Origin: Syntrophomonadaceae bacterium
GTDB lineage: Bacteria; Bacillota; Syntrophomonadia; Syntrophomonadales; Syntrophomonadaceae
NCBI GenBank assembly: GCA_018432955.1
Contig: JAHDSE010000070.1
Location: forward strand, 1-36,195
DNA length: 36,195 bases
Direction of reading: 5' to 3'
The position numbers were made by a program, and so were the translations under genes. Shown here piece by piece: positions 14,790 through 22,128 of the stretch. The notes beneath the pieces are model-generated. The model saw only the letters and a program-made list of their open reading frames with translations. It was not told the DNA's origin and did no database searches. Position 1 is the first letter of the stretch. Every line of letters begins with the position of its first letter.

Positions 14790-15578
14790 CTAATCTCCCT
14801 TAAAAGAGGGGGGCCTTTTTTCTTTGAAAGCGGCTATGGCTTCCTTCATGTCTCTGGTCGAAGAACAGATTACCTGGGCAAAGGATTCAAAAGTCAACAC
14901 CTCATCCAAGTCCTTATTCAATCCTTGATAAATTGATTTCTTTATTAGACGTGCCGCTATAGGAGGATTATCAGCAATGCGGCCGGCAAAATCCAGAGAG
15001 AAATCCATAAGTTGTTCGGGTTCAACCACGTAATTTATTAAGCCTATACGAAGCGCTTCCTGAGCATCGATGGCTTCGCCGAGCAGACACATTTCCATGG
15101 CTTTGGCAGTCCCAATCAAACGGGGCAAAAAGTAAGTTCCTCCCATGCCAGGATTAATACCAACTTTGATAAATGACATGGATATTTTAGTAGCAGTACT
15201 GGCTATTATCATATCGCAAGCCATTGCCAGACAAAGACCCGCACCGATAGTGTGTCCATGAATTACCGCAATAGTCGGAATTTCCAGGTCCCTGATAGAA
15301 AGGAAGCTTTTGTAAAAATTAAAGGCATTTTGTTGAGCCTGAGCCGGGGGATCATTGTACATGTCAAAAGTAGATCTCAGGTCTCCCCCCGAAGAAAAAG
15401 AACGGCCCTGGCCAGTAATTATCAAGACTCGGGCTTCCCGGTCATGCCTTAGGTCGTTAATAACCTGGGTAATTTCTTCTCCCATTTTAAAGGTCAAAGC
15501 GTTCAGGGTTTCCGGTTTGTTAAGAGTTAAAATCGCAATCCGGTCTCGTTTTTCAAAAGAAATGGTTTCCCACTGCAT
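14790..15578 (-). CDS. Crotonase-superfamily acyl-CoA enzyme lacking the canonical glutamates
   Basis: A 262-residue crotonase-fold protein of normal length. The N-terminal oxyanion-hole part (QGRSFSSGGDLRST) and the second one (HGHTIGAGLCLAMACDMIIA) are intact, as is GINPGMGGTYFLPR. In enoyl-CoA hydratase the catalytic glutamates occupy GGGCELA and AQPEIxLG; here the aligned positions read GAGLCLA and SMSFIKVG, so both glutamates appear to be replaced. It therefore is unlikely to be a simple hydratase and may be an isomerase, thioesterase or decarboxylase-type member. AAAAGGAGT precedes the ATG. It is monocistronic, converging on hcp; the acyl-CoA substrate is unknown. Confidence 0.82.
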   Translation of the reverse strand: MQWETISFEKRDRIAILTLNKPETLNALTFKMGEEITQVINDLRHDREARVLIITGQGRSFSSGGDLRSTFDMYNDPPAQAQQNAFNFYKSFLSIRDLEIPTIAVIHGHTIGAGLCLAMACDMIIASTATKISMSFIKVGINPGMGGTYFLPRLIGTAKAMEMCLLGEAIDAQEALRIGLINYVVEPEQLMDFSLDFAGRIADNPPIAARLIKKSIYQGLNKDLDEVLTFESFAQVICSSTRDMKEAIAAFKEKRPPSFKGD

Positions 15579-15908
15579 GTTTATATACTCCTTTTATAAT
15601 AATAATAGTAACAAATTAATGGCGATAACCTGTTACCTATTAAGCAAGTTGCTGGCGTTGGTGTTCTCAAATAAATCGGACTCAGAATACTGCGTAAATA
15701 AATATAATTATTACTTAAAGATTTGAATATGTAGTATTATTCTTGCTTATGAATATTATACCATAATAGCAAAAAATCACGAATACTGGACAAATTAAAT
15801 AGCGGCCAATCTTGAATCCTGTCCATTGCCAGTTTATTTGCTGGCAGGATATACGTCAGGCGGCATCGAATAATCATATTATTAATTATTGTATTGGAGG
15901 TAGTATTA
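15579..15908 (+). other. Divergent intergenic region between crotonase and lipocalin-like genes
   Basis: No gene is supported. It must hold the promoters of both neighbours; weak AT-rich -10-like stretches occur around 15750-15765 (TATTATACC). A small GCCAG/CTGGC hairpin lies at about 15829-15845. Confidence 0.4.
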
Positions 15909-16337
15909 ATGGAACTAGAACAAATTGCAGGTAGTTGGAAACTGTCATCTTTTATTTATAAGGCTGAAGATGGTTCCAGCTTTTATCCTTATGGCAAAGA
16001 GGCCAGCGGAATTATAATCTATGACAAAGCCGGATATATGTCTGCCATAATTACTCGAACCGACCGGCCTGATATATCCACCCAGGACTTCGGATTGCTT
16101 CCCGACGAGGAAAAGCTGGCCTTAGCCAAGGGATTTATGACATATACCGGTAAATATGAGATCCTGAGTGACCGTATTCTGCATAATATCGAAATCGCTT
16201 ATATTCCCAATTGGGTTGGTACAAGCTTTGAGCGGTTTCCTTCCCTGGAGGATGGCAAATTGATCTTAGCCACACCTCCTGTTTCACTGAGGGGAAAAAC
16301 CTTTACCGGGTATCTGGTATGGGAAAGACCCCAGTAG
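15909..16337 (+). CDS. Lipocalin-like domain protein
   Basis: TTGGAGGTAG just upstream selects ATG 15909; the frame extends to a TTG at 15894 that lies in the ribosome site. The 142-residue product fits the lipocalin-like family (PF13924 type): start QIAGSWKLSSFIY, then YPYGKEASGIIIYDKAGYMS and the end LRGKTFTGYLVWER. G-x-W near the N-terminus is the lipocalin hallmark. Members often act as small hydrophobic-ligand binders in secondary metabolism; the ligand is unknown. No signal peptide is present, so it is cytosolic. Confidence 0.85.
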   Translation: MELEQIAGSWKLSSFIYKAEDGSSFYPYGKEASGIIIYDKAGYMSAIITRTDRPDISTQDFGLLPDEEKLALAKGFMTYTGKYEILSDRILHNIEIAYIPNWVGTSFERFPSLEDGKLILATPPVSLRGKTFTGYLVWERPQ

Positions 16338-16440
16338 GCAAGTATTAAAATAAGCTTAGACACAAGAAGAACCGTTTTTATCATTCCTTGTCCTGGCGAA
16401 TCTGACACCACAAATCGGTGTATATCATCTGGTTTTGTAA

Positions 16441-16493
16441 TTATCTTGAAATTCAGATAAGTCATTGACAAAACATATTCAAGTGGGTATATT
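16441..16493 (+). promoter_or_regulatory. Sigma-A promoter of the T-box operon, with upstream dyad
   Basis: TTGACA (16465-16470), a 17-base spacer and TATATT (16488-16493) make a near-consensus promoter. Transcription should begin around 16500, just before the T-box. A dyad TTATCT (16441-16446) and AGATAA (16455-16460) sits directly upstream of the -35 and could bind an additional regulator. Confidence 0.82.
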
Positions 16494-16520
16494 TATTTAT
16501 AATTTAAAATTTCAAAAGGC

Positions 16521-16763
16521 ATTGACGGAGAGAGTACGTTTCAGCCGAACGTTTTAGCGAGCCGGGGAGGGTGGAAGCCCGGTACCAGTAGTCTGGACCC
16601 GAAAATCACTCCTGAGCTGCGGACCGAACGAGTAATCCAGTAGGCTTCGACGGTTTTCCCCCGTCACCGGGAACGCATATGATGGTATGTTGTATTTATT
16701 AACGGGTGGTACAGCGAATGTCTTTCAGGCTTTCGTCCTTTTATGGGACGAAAGCCTTTTTTA
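16521..16763 (+). promoter_or_regulatory. T-box leader, predicted isoleucine specifier (ATC)
   Basis: Stem I begins GGAG (16527-16530) with AGAGTA loop-E bases, then the apical AGCGAG and GGTGGAAGCCCGGT elements. GGAG closes on CTCC at 16609-16612, and the 3' side of the specifier loop, 16602-16608, reads AAAATCA. By analogy with other T-boxes the codon is ATC (16605-16607) followed by A, that is tRNA-Ile(GAU). The stem IIA/B pseudoknot region (GACGG ... CCCCGTC) follows. The antiterminator box at 16701-16716 is AACGGGTGGTACAGCG, whose TGGT pairs with a tRNA ending ACCA. The terminator is AGGCTTTCGTCC (16727-16738) with 16746-16757 and a T run. Uncharged tRNA-Ile should allow read-through into the genes downstream. 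Confidence 0.92.
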
Positions 16764-16804
16764 CTTTTATCAATTTTAAATCATAATGACTGGAGGAAAG
16801 AGCA

Positions 16805-17389
16805 ATGGCAAGCAATGATATGGTGGAAATCCGCTGGCATGGCCGGGGCGGACAGGGAGCCAAAATGGCCTGCATGTTGCTGGCGGATGTGGCCGGTTTA
16901 CAGGGGAAATACGTGCAGGGATTTCCGGAATATGGACCGGAACGTATGGGAGCCCCTATTACGGCTTATAACCGCATCAGTGAAAAACGGTGTAATATTC
17001 ATTCCAATATTTACTATCCGGACTATGTGGTCGTGGTGGATGAAAGTCTCTTGGACAGTGTCGATGTTACCGGAGGGCTGAAAGAGGATGGCGCGATAAT
17101 CATTAACACTCCCAGTTCTCCCCGGGAGATTCGCCCCAGGCTAAATGGATGGACCGGAAAGGTCTGTACCATAGATGCCCGCCGCATTTCTGAAGAAGTT
17201 CTGGGCAGTAATTTCCCAAATACCCCTATGCTGGCTGCTGCGGTTAAAGTGAGCGGCGTTTTGGAAAGCGGGCATTTTTTAGCGAATATAGAAGAGTCCT
17301 TTAAACATAAATTTGCCGCCAAGCCCCAGCTTATCGAGGGGAACATGGCAACGTTGAAGAAATCCATGGAGGAGGTGCGACTGGGATGA
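16805..17389 (+). CDS. porG: 2-oxoacid:ferredoxin oxidoreductase, gamma subunit
   Basis: A 194-residue gamma subunit. The opening IRWHGRGGQGAKMACMLLAD and GFPEYGPERMGAPITAYNRI are the family signatures (G-R-G-G-Q-G and P-x-Y-G-x-E-R-x-G-x-P). In the four-subunit enzymes gamma carries part of the CoA-related domain III. GGAGGAAAG precedes ATG 16805, 42 bases after the T-box terminator. Stop and the next start overlap as ATGA, so translation is coupled. The pyruvate (POR) and branched-chain (VOR) enzymes cannot be separated by this subunit alone; the symbol follows the POR naming of the family. Confidence 0.92.
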   Translation: MASNDMVEIRWHGRGGQGAKMACMLLADVAGLQGKYVQGFPEYGPERMGAPITAYNRISEKRCNIHSNIYYPDYVVVVDESLLDSVDVTGGLKEDGAIIINTPSSPREIRPRLNGWTGKVCTIDARRISEEVLGSNFPNTPMLAAAVKVSGVLESGHFLANIEESFKHKFAAKPQLIEGNMATLKKSMEEVRLG

Positions 17390-17694
17390 TTCACGCGAAA
17401 GATATCAATGAACATACCCCCTGGCAGGATATGACCCCCGGTGGGGAAATCTATGAAGCAGGAACTGCGAGGGCCTTCAATACGGGTACCTGGCGAACCA
17501 ACACCCCGGTTTTTCACGCGGAAGCATGTAAACACTGCATGCTCTGTGTCCCATTTTGCCCGGACAGTGCCATCCCGGTGAAGGACGGGAAGCGTTTGGA
17601 CTTCGACTATATGCACTGCAAGGGCTGCGGCGTCTGTGCGGAAGTATGTCCCTTTCCGGCGATTACCATGGTGTCTGGGGGTGTGCCCAGATGA
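17386..17694 (+). CDS. porD: 2-oxoacid:ferredoxin oxidoreductase, delta (ferredoxin) subunit
   Basis: A 102-residue subunit with two [4Fe-4S] motifs, CKHCMLCVPFCP and CKGCGVCAEVCP, that pass electrons from the thiamine-bound intermediate to ferredoxin. The 45-residue N-terminal extension (TPGGEIYEAGTARAFNTGTW) is standard for delta subunits. It starts by an ATGA overlap with the gamma gene and ends in an ATGA overlap with alpha. Confidence 0.94.
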   Translation: MIHAKDINEHTPWQDMTPGGEIYEAGTARAFNTGTWRTNTPVFHAEACKHCMLCVPFCPDSAIPVKDGKRLDFDYMHCKGCGVCAEVCPFPAITMVSGGVPR

Positions 17695-18881
17695 GCCACC
17701 GTCTTTCCGGCAATGAGGCTGTAGCTTATGCCCTGAAGCAAATAAATCCTGATGTCATGGGAGCTTTTCCTATTACTCCCTCTACAGAGATTCCCGAACA
17801 ATTCGCCAATTATGTGGCCAACGGCGAGGTGAATACTGAATACGTAACCGTGGAATCTGAACACAGTTCGATGTCGGTATGCATCGCGGCACAGGCCGCG
17901 GGAGCCAGGTCCGTTTCCGCCACTTCTTCCTGCGGGCTGGCACTGATGTACGAGCTTTTGTACGTAGCGGCTTCATGCCGTTTGCCTATTACCCTGGCCT
18001 GTGTCAACCGGGCCCTTTCGGGGCCGATCAATATAAACCACGACTATTCTGACTCTATGGGAGCTCGTGATTCGGGCTGGATACAGATCTATGCCGAAAA
18101 TAATCAGGAGGCCTACGATAATTTTATCATGGCCATGCCTATAGGCGAACACCTGAGTGTGCGCTTACCGGTGATGAGCTGTATGGATGGCTTTATTACC
18201 AGTCATGCGGTAGAGAATATAGAGCTTTTGGAAACGGATGCTGTTCGCAGCTTTATCGGGGAATATAAGCCGGAAAACTATCTGCTGAAAAAGGAAAACC
18301 CGCTGGCGGTAGGACCGTACGATATCAGTCCTTATTACATGGAACACAAGGTTCAGGAGGCAGAGGCGATGAAGGCGGCCAAGGCCCGCATACTGGAGGT
18401 GGCCGCCGAGTTTGCAAAGATTTCCGGCCGAAGTTATGGACTGTTTGAAGAATACAGGATGGAAGACGCAGAATTTGCTCTGGTTCTGATGGGTTCCAGT
18501 GCCGGAACCGCTAAAGCGGCTGTTGACAAGCTGCGGGAGGATGGCGTGAAGGCGGGACTGGTAAAAATAAGAGTATTTCGTCCTTTCCCCGGCGAGGAAC
18601 TGGTCCGGGCTCTGGCCGGGACCAGGGCTGTAGCGGTCATGGATAAGTCCGAGGGTTTTTCTGGAAGTGGAGGCCCTTTATTTGCCGAGACCCGCAGTGC
18701 CTTATATGATCTGAAGGAACGCCCGCATATGATAAATATTGTTTTTGGTCTGGGCGGGCGTGACTTAAAGGTCGAGGATGTCGAAAAAGTGTTTGGCCGT
18801 TTGGCGAATATTGCCGTTACCGGCGAGATTGGGCCGCTATATACCCATATGGGACAGAGGTCAAAGGAGGAGATAGTATGA
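17691..18881 (+). CDS. porA: 2-oxoacid:ferredoxin oxidoreductase, alpha subunit
   Basis: A 396-residue alpha subunit starting at ATG 17691, inside the ATGA overlap with delta; a longer frame from 17556 would only reread the delta gene. It holds the pyrimidine-binding domain (LSGNEAVAYALKQINPDVMG, YPITPSTEI-type segment AFPITPSTEIPEQFANYV, and VESEHSSMSVCIAAQAAGAR) and the C-terminal domain II (LVLMGSSAGTAKAAVDKLRE, VKIRVFRPFPGEEL). The Glu before HSSM is the thiamine-activating glutamate region. Catalysis: 2-oxoacid plus CoA plus oxidised ferredoxin to acyl-CoA plus CO2, reversible in anaerobes. The substrate is probably branched-chain given the Ile T-box. Confidence 0.93.
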   Translation: MSHRLSGNEAVAYALKQINPDVMGAFPITPSTEIPEQFANYVANGEVNTEYVTVESEHSSMSVCIAAQAAGARSVSATSSCGLALMYELLYVAASCRLPITLACVNRALSGPININHDYSDSMGARDSGWIQIYAENNQEAYDNFIMAMPIGEHLSVRLPVMSCMDGFITSHAVENIELLETDAVRSFIGEYKPENYLLKKENPLAVGPYDISPYYMEHKVQEAEAMKAAKARILEVAAEFAKISGRSYGLFEEYRMEDAEFALVLMGSSAGTAKAAVDKLREDGVKAGLVKIRVFRPFPGEELVRALAGTRAVAVMDKSEGFSGSGGPLFAETRSALYDLKERPHMINIVFGLGGRDLKVEDVEKVFGRLANIAVTGEIGPLYTHMGQRSKEEIV

Positions 18882-19816
18882 GCACGGTATATAACCTGAA
18901 ACGGGAGGTAGAAAAACCGGTACGTCTCACCGGAGGGCATCGACTCTGCGCCGGCTGCGGTGCCGGGGTTATTGTATCAGGGGTTCTGCGTGCCCTGGAT
19001 AAAGAGGACCGGGCAGTGGTGGTTAATGCTACCAGTTGTCTGGAGGTCTCCACCTTTATGTATCCTTACACTGCCTATATGGACAGCTATATTCATTCCG
19101 CTTTTGAGAATTCCGCGGCTACCTGTTCCGGAGTGGAAGCAGCCTATAAGGCGTTGAAACGCCGCGGCAAGGTGGAGGGTACCGTCAAGTTTATTACTTT
19201 TGCCGGTGACGGCGGCACTTATGATATTGGTTTTCAATCCCTGTCAGGCGCTATGGAACGCGGTCATGACATGGTCTATGTATGCTATGACAACGAGGCT
19301 TACATGAATACCGGAATCCAGCGTTCATCTTCAACGCCTCTTTTTGCCCGTACGACTACTACCCCCGTAGGTTCTGTGGGGCAGGGCAAGAAACAGAATA
19401 AAAAGGATCTGACCGAGATTTTGGTCGCTCATAATATTCCTTATGCGGCTCAGACTGCCCCTATAGGCAATTTCAAGGATCTCCACAGCAAGTCTTATAA
19501 AGCCATTTATACTGAAGGTCCTTGCTTTTTGAACATATTGTCCCCATGTCCCAGAGGTTGGGATTACCCCATGGAAAAGCTCGCGGAGATCAGCAAGCTG
19601 GCGGTCGATACCTGCGTCTGGCCCCTTTATGAAGTAGAGGAGGGGGTATGGCGTCTGAGCTATACACCGAAGAAAAAGCTGCCCGTGGAAGACTTTCTTC
19701 GCCCTCAGGGCAGATTCCGCCATATGTTCCAGAAAGGCAATGAGTGGATGATTGAAGAAGCACAAAAATATGTGGATCAAAAATGGGAAAGCCTGCTGGA
19801 ACGTTGCGGTGCTTAA
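18878..19816 (+). CDS. porB: 2-oxoacid:ferredoxin oxidoreductase, beta (thiamine-binding) subunit
   Basis: A 312-residue beta subunit, the thiamine diphosphate site of the complex. LCAGCGAG, NATSCLEV and LSPCPRGW provide the four cysteines of the proximal [4Fe-4S] cluster; FAGDGGTYDIGFQSLSGAME with DNEAYMNTGIQRS is the GDG...N thiamine/Mg motif. The sequence TPxFARTTTTPVG matches the POR/VOR clade rather than the short OOR clade. It starts by ATGA overlap with alpha, completing the gamma-delta-alpha-beta order of heterotetrameric enzymes. Length is normal. Confidence 0.94.
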   Translation: MSTVYNLKREVEKPVRLTGGHRLCAGCGAGVIVSGVLRALDKEDRAVVVNATSCLEVSTFMYPYTAYMDSYIHSAFENSAATCSGVEAAYKALKRRGKVEGTVKFITFAGDGGTYDIGFQSLSGAMERGHDMVYVCYDNEAYMNTGIQRSSSTPLFARTTTTPVGSVGQGKKQNKKDLTEILVAHNIPYAAQTAPIGNFKDLHSKSYKAIYTEGPCFLNILSPCPRGWDYPMEKLAEISKLAVDTCVWPLYEVEEGVWRLSYTPKKKLPVEDFLRPQGRFRHMFQKGNEWMIEEAQKYVDQKWESLLERCGA

Positions 19817-19886
19817 ATCTTAATCTAAGAGCGGTAGTATACTCAGAAAATATGGTATGATAAATTTAACGAAGGAGGTTTTGCCT

Positions 19887-20798
19887 GTGGAAGAGACTAT
19901 GTTTAGCAATGAGGTCATTTTATCCTGGCTCCGGTATTTTTCCGAGAACGTTGATATTAACCTGGCAAAACTGAAAATACTGGACATTACAGGGGAAAAT
20001 AAAAACTTGATCCCGGCCGTTATGAGCACCCGGGCAGTACTGGTCTTTACGGATGCCGGACATCCGGATATCTTTTATGATATGTGGAATGCCGAACTGG
20101 GAGACTGTGTTATCTGGTACAATGAGGGCTCAGACCCATCCGGCGAGATCAAACATGACAAGGTCTCAGACATGATCAACCGCGGCATAAATTATTCCGC
20201 GGCCATGTTGATTCTGAATCCCAACGCTGCCACAAATTATCAGATAGGTATTGAGAACAGCCGCTTTGCCTGCGGCTCTGTTCAGTATGTGTGCCGGGAA
20301 GTCCGGGCTATTATAATGAGTAAGCTCAATCTGGGGGACAAGGATAATATATGTATAATCTCCGGTGAGAGCATCGCGGTGGAGGCCGCGATTATTGCTG
20401 CTGAAGGCAATATTATTGCTGTGGAGTATGATCCCCGGGATCTGAATACCATGAAGTGTAATGTCGATAAATTCGGACTGAACAACGTAATAATTATTGA
20501 TTCGCTGGAAGCTGCTATCCTGGAAAATCTGCCGGTGCCGGACATAGCGTTTATAGTAGCGAGTCCCAGAATAGACAGCGAAATAAAGACTCTGCTGGCT
20601 GTTAATCCGCTCATGGAATTTATATTCTATACCCTGGACTTTGAAATTCTAACATCTCTTCCCGCTTTGCTCCGGGAAAACGGCCTGGAGCGTACTGAAG
20701 CTATCCATATAGCGGTATCGCGGGTCAACAGTAAAAAAATGGTGGAGCCATTTCCAGCTCCCTGGCTGATCTCTGCCAGAAGCGTTAAAGGATTGTAA
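19887..20798 (+). CDS. Degenerate CbiE/CbiT-like methyltransferase-fold protein
   Basis: AAGGAGG at 19872-19878 selects GTG 19887. The product is 303 residues. Residues about 40-130 resemble the end of CbiE (AVLVFTDAGHPDIFYDMWNA, WYNEGSDPSGEI, NYSAAMLILNPNA). Residues about 130-230 resemble CbiT (CREVRAIIMSKLNLGDKDNI, VEAAIIAAEGNIIAVEYDPR, FGLNNVIIIDSLEAAI). The SAM-binding motif I, normally GxGSGxxSIEAA, is reduced to SGESIAVEAA, so methyltransferase activity is doubtful. No other cobalamin genes are nearby. It lies 70 bases after the beta gene with no terminator between, so it is probably co-transcribed. Its role, perhaps binding a nucleotide or tetrapyrrole, is unknown. Confidence 0.7.
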   Translation: MEETMFSNEVILSWLRYFSENVDINLAKLKILDITGENKNLIPAVMSTRAVLVFTDAGHPDIFYDMWNAELGDCVIWYNEGSDPSGEIKHDKVSDMINRGINYSAAMLILNPNAATNYQIGIENSRFACGSVQYVCREVRAIIMSKLNLGDKDNICIISGESIAVEAAIIAAEGNIIAVEYDPRDLNTMKCNVDKFGLNNVIIIDSLEAAILENLPVPDIAFIVASPRIDSEIKTLLAVNPLMEFIFYTLDFEILTSLPALLRENGLERTEAIHIAVSRVNSKKMVEPFPAPWLISARSVKGL

Positions 20799-20904
20799 TG
20801 GAGTTGAATATATAAAAAGAGACGCATGGATAATTCTGTTAAAAAAGGCATAATGCATAGTGAGAAATAAGTCCCAGGGCAGCGGTTTGGAGAGATAATA
20901 ACAT

Positions 20905-20953
20905 AGAAATGCTTCTTTATATGCCAAAAAGCAGAGAAGCATTTCTTTTTTTA
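20905..20953 (+). terminator. Intrinsic terminator of the oxidoreductase operon
   Basis: AGAAATGCTTCT (20905-20916) pairs with AGAAGCATTTCT (20935-20946), followed by a run of T. A GGCATA upstream (about 20849) could pair with TATGCC in the loop, an alternative fold whose meaning is unclear. No gene is seen between 20799 and 20904. Confidence 0.8.
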
Positions 20954-20993
20954 TTAAATTTCAGGCAATGGTTTTTATTGTATTGGCTGCAGG

Positions 20994-21110
20994 CTATTTA
21001 TTGTTTTTATCTTCAGGAAAAATCATCTCATTCTTATCTTCCTGCATTTTTTGAGCTCCGTCTTTATAGAAACCGCGTTCGTCGACAGGCCGTTTTTTAT
21101 TTTTGTCCAT
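20994..21110 (-). CDS. Small charged protein, 38 residues
   Basis: On the minus strand TTAGGAGG stands 9 bases before ATG at 21110, and the frame ends at TAG 20994-20996. The product is highly hydrophilic and charged (MDKNKKRPVDERGFYKDGAQ, then KMQEDKNEMIFPEDKNNK), with only a few hydrophobic residues, likely intrinsically disordered. No family is recognised; it has the size and make-up of small spore- or stress-associated proteins of Firmicutes. The strong ribosome site is the main support. It converges with the operon terminator at 20905-20953, which may work in both directions. Confidence 0.55.
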   Translation of the reverse strand: MDKNKKRPVDERGFYKDGAQKMQEDKNEMIFPEDKNNK

Positions 21111-21357
21111 GCTATTTTCCTCCTAATTTAAGTTAATAATAGTTTTTGCTGATGCTTTTGATTTTATTAATAACATAAATATCCAGATAGAAAGAATATC
21201 CATAAAAAATTATTGGGATTTGCAAGTGAGTCTTTATCCAGATTGCTTGAGAAAAATATTTTAAGGCCTGAAACAAGCATAATTAATGAATATGGGCGAA
21301 ATATTAGCAAAAGATATTATTAATAAACACAATTAATATTAAAAGGAGTCTAAGAAA

Positions 21358-21483
21358 ATGCCAGATAAACAAAATCCCAATCCTGATTGTCCGTATCCTG
21401 GTCAAAAGATAAGATCCAGAGGGAAAGGTAAAGGCCAAGGAAAGGGCGGGGGAAAAGGACCGGCAGGAAATCCCAACCAATAA
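21358..21483 (+). CDS. Tiny Gly/Lys-rich basic protein, 41 residues
   Basis: AAAAGGAG at 21341-21348 serves ATG 21358, and TAA 21481-21483 is followed at once by a perfect terminator, so this is a complete gene unit. The product has an N-terminal N/P-rich part with a single Cys (NPNPDCPYPGQK) and a Gly/Lys repeat tail (GKGKGQGKGGGKGPAG). It is too short for a fold and may bind nucleic acid or polyanions. I do not know the family. Divergent from the gene at 20994-21110 over a 247-base gap (21111-21357) with no other feature. Confidence 0.6.
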   Translation: MPDKQNPNPDCPYPGQKIRSRGKGKGQGKGGGKGPAGNPNQ

Positions 21484-21485
21484 AA

Positions 21486-21522
21486 ATTAAAACCGGGCAA
21501 TAAAAGCCCGGTTTTAATTTTT
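21486..21522 (+). terminator. Strong, probably bidirectional terminator
   Basis: A perfect 13-bp stem, ATTAAAACCGGGC (21486-21498) with 21506-21518, loop AATAAAA. T runs lie after it on the plus strand and, because of flanking A bases, also on the minus strand, so it could stop leftward transcripts from 21649-21712. Confidence 0.85.
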
Positions 21523-21648
21523 CTATTAAGAGCAAAGCGAACCTGGAAAAAATTAAAGAAATGATTAGAGGCAACGAAGGCAAGCAGGATTATTTTGGAA
21601 GAAATATTTACTCAAGTTCTTGTATTGAAATAAATCAATAGAATAAAT

Positions 21649-21712
21649 GTTAATAATCTCTTGACAAGCTCATTCTACATTTGTAGAATGAGCTTGTCAA
21701 GAGATTATTAAC
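21649..21712 (+). promoter_or_regulatory. 64-nt palindrome carrying two mirror promoters and a BlaI-type operator
   Basis: Arms 21649-21679 and 21682-21712 are exact 31-base reverse complements around TT. On the plus strand TTGACA (21661-21666), 17 bases, TAGAAT (21684-21689) is a near-consensus promoter reaching blaI. The same elements occur on the minus strand (TTGACA at 21700-21695, TAGAAT at 21677-21672), giving a leftward promoter. The centre TACATTTGTA matches the TACA-N2-TGTA core bound by BlaI/MecI repressors and lies between -10 and -35 in both directions. Confidence 0.85.
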
Positions 21713-21750
21713 TTATGAAACATCATTCTAATTATAAAGTGAGGTCTGAA

Positions 21751-22128
21751 ATGGAAAGCATTAAAAGATTGCCGGATAGTGAATTGGAAATAATGATGAT
21801 AATCTGGGAGGCGGGTCAGGCGGTATCGTCTGCTTATATTATGGAAAAACTCGCTGGAGAGAAAAGCTGGGCCAATACTACTGTCTTGAATTTTCTGTCG
21901 CGTTTGGTAGACAGGGGATTCCTGGAAACATCGAAACAGGGAAGGTTTAATTATTATAAAGCTCTGGTAGGCGAAACCGAATATCTGCAAAAAGAAAGCA
22001 AATCCTTTTTGGAGAGAATGCACAGAAGTTCTTTAAAGAGCCTGGTAGCTTCTTTGTACGATGGAGATGCCATCAGCAAGGCGGATCTTGAAGAATTAAA
22101 GAAATACGTAGACGAGGTCGCGAAATGA
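21751..22128 (+). CDS. blaI: BlaI/MecI-family repressor
   Basis: GTGAGGTC sets ATG 21751; an ATG at 21715 is in frame but lies against the palindrome arm with no ribosome site. The 125-residue product has the BlaI winged helix: IKRLPDSELEIMMIIWEAGQ, ANTTVLNFLSRLVDRGFLET and GRFNYYKALV, then a C-terminal dimerisation helix. BlaI proteins repress their own operon by binding TACA-N2-TGTA dyads, found here at 21676-21685. Release occurs when the partner protease cleaves the repressor. The TGA overlaps the blaR start (ATGA). Confidence 0.93.
   Translation: MESIKRLPDSELEIMMIIWEAGQAVSSAYIMEKLAGEKSWANTTVLNFLSRLVDRGFLETSKQGRFNYYKALVGETEYLQKESKSFLERMHRSSLKSLVASLYDGDAISKADLEELKKYVDEVAK

Noticed and set aside
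17023-17616. Long minus-strand open frame (197 codons)
   Set aside because: It lies antisense to the gamma and delta subunit genes, which have clear family motifs, and has no ribosome site.
20799-20953. A riboswitch before the terminator at 20905
   Set aside because: An alternative pairing exists, but no known riboswitch core (cobalamin, SAM, FMN, lysine) is recognisable and no gene in the plus direction follows closely.
21649-21712. Palindrome read simply as an intrinsic terminator
   Set aside because: There is no T run after it and it contains correctly spaced promoter elements and a BlaI operator upstream of blaI.
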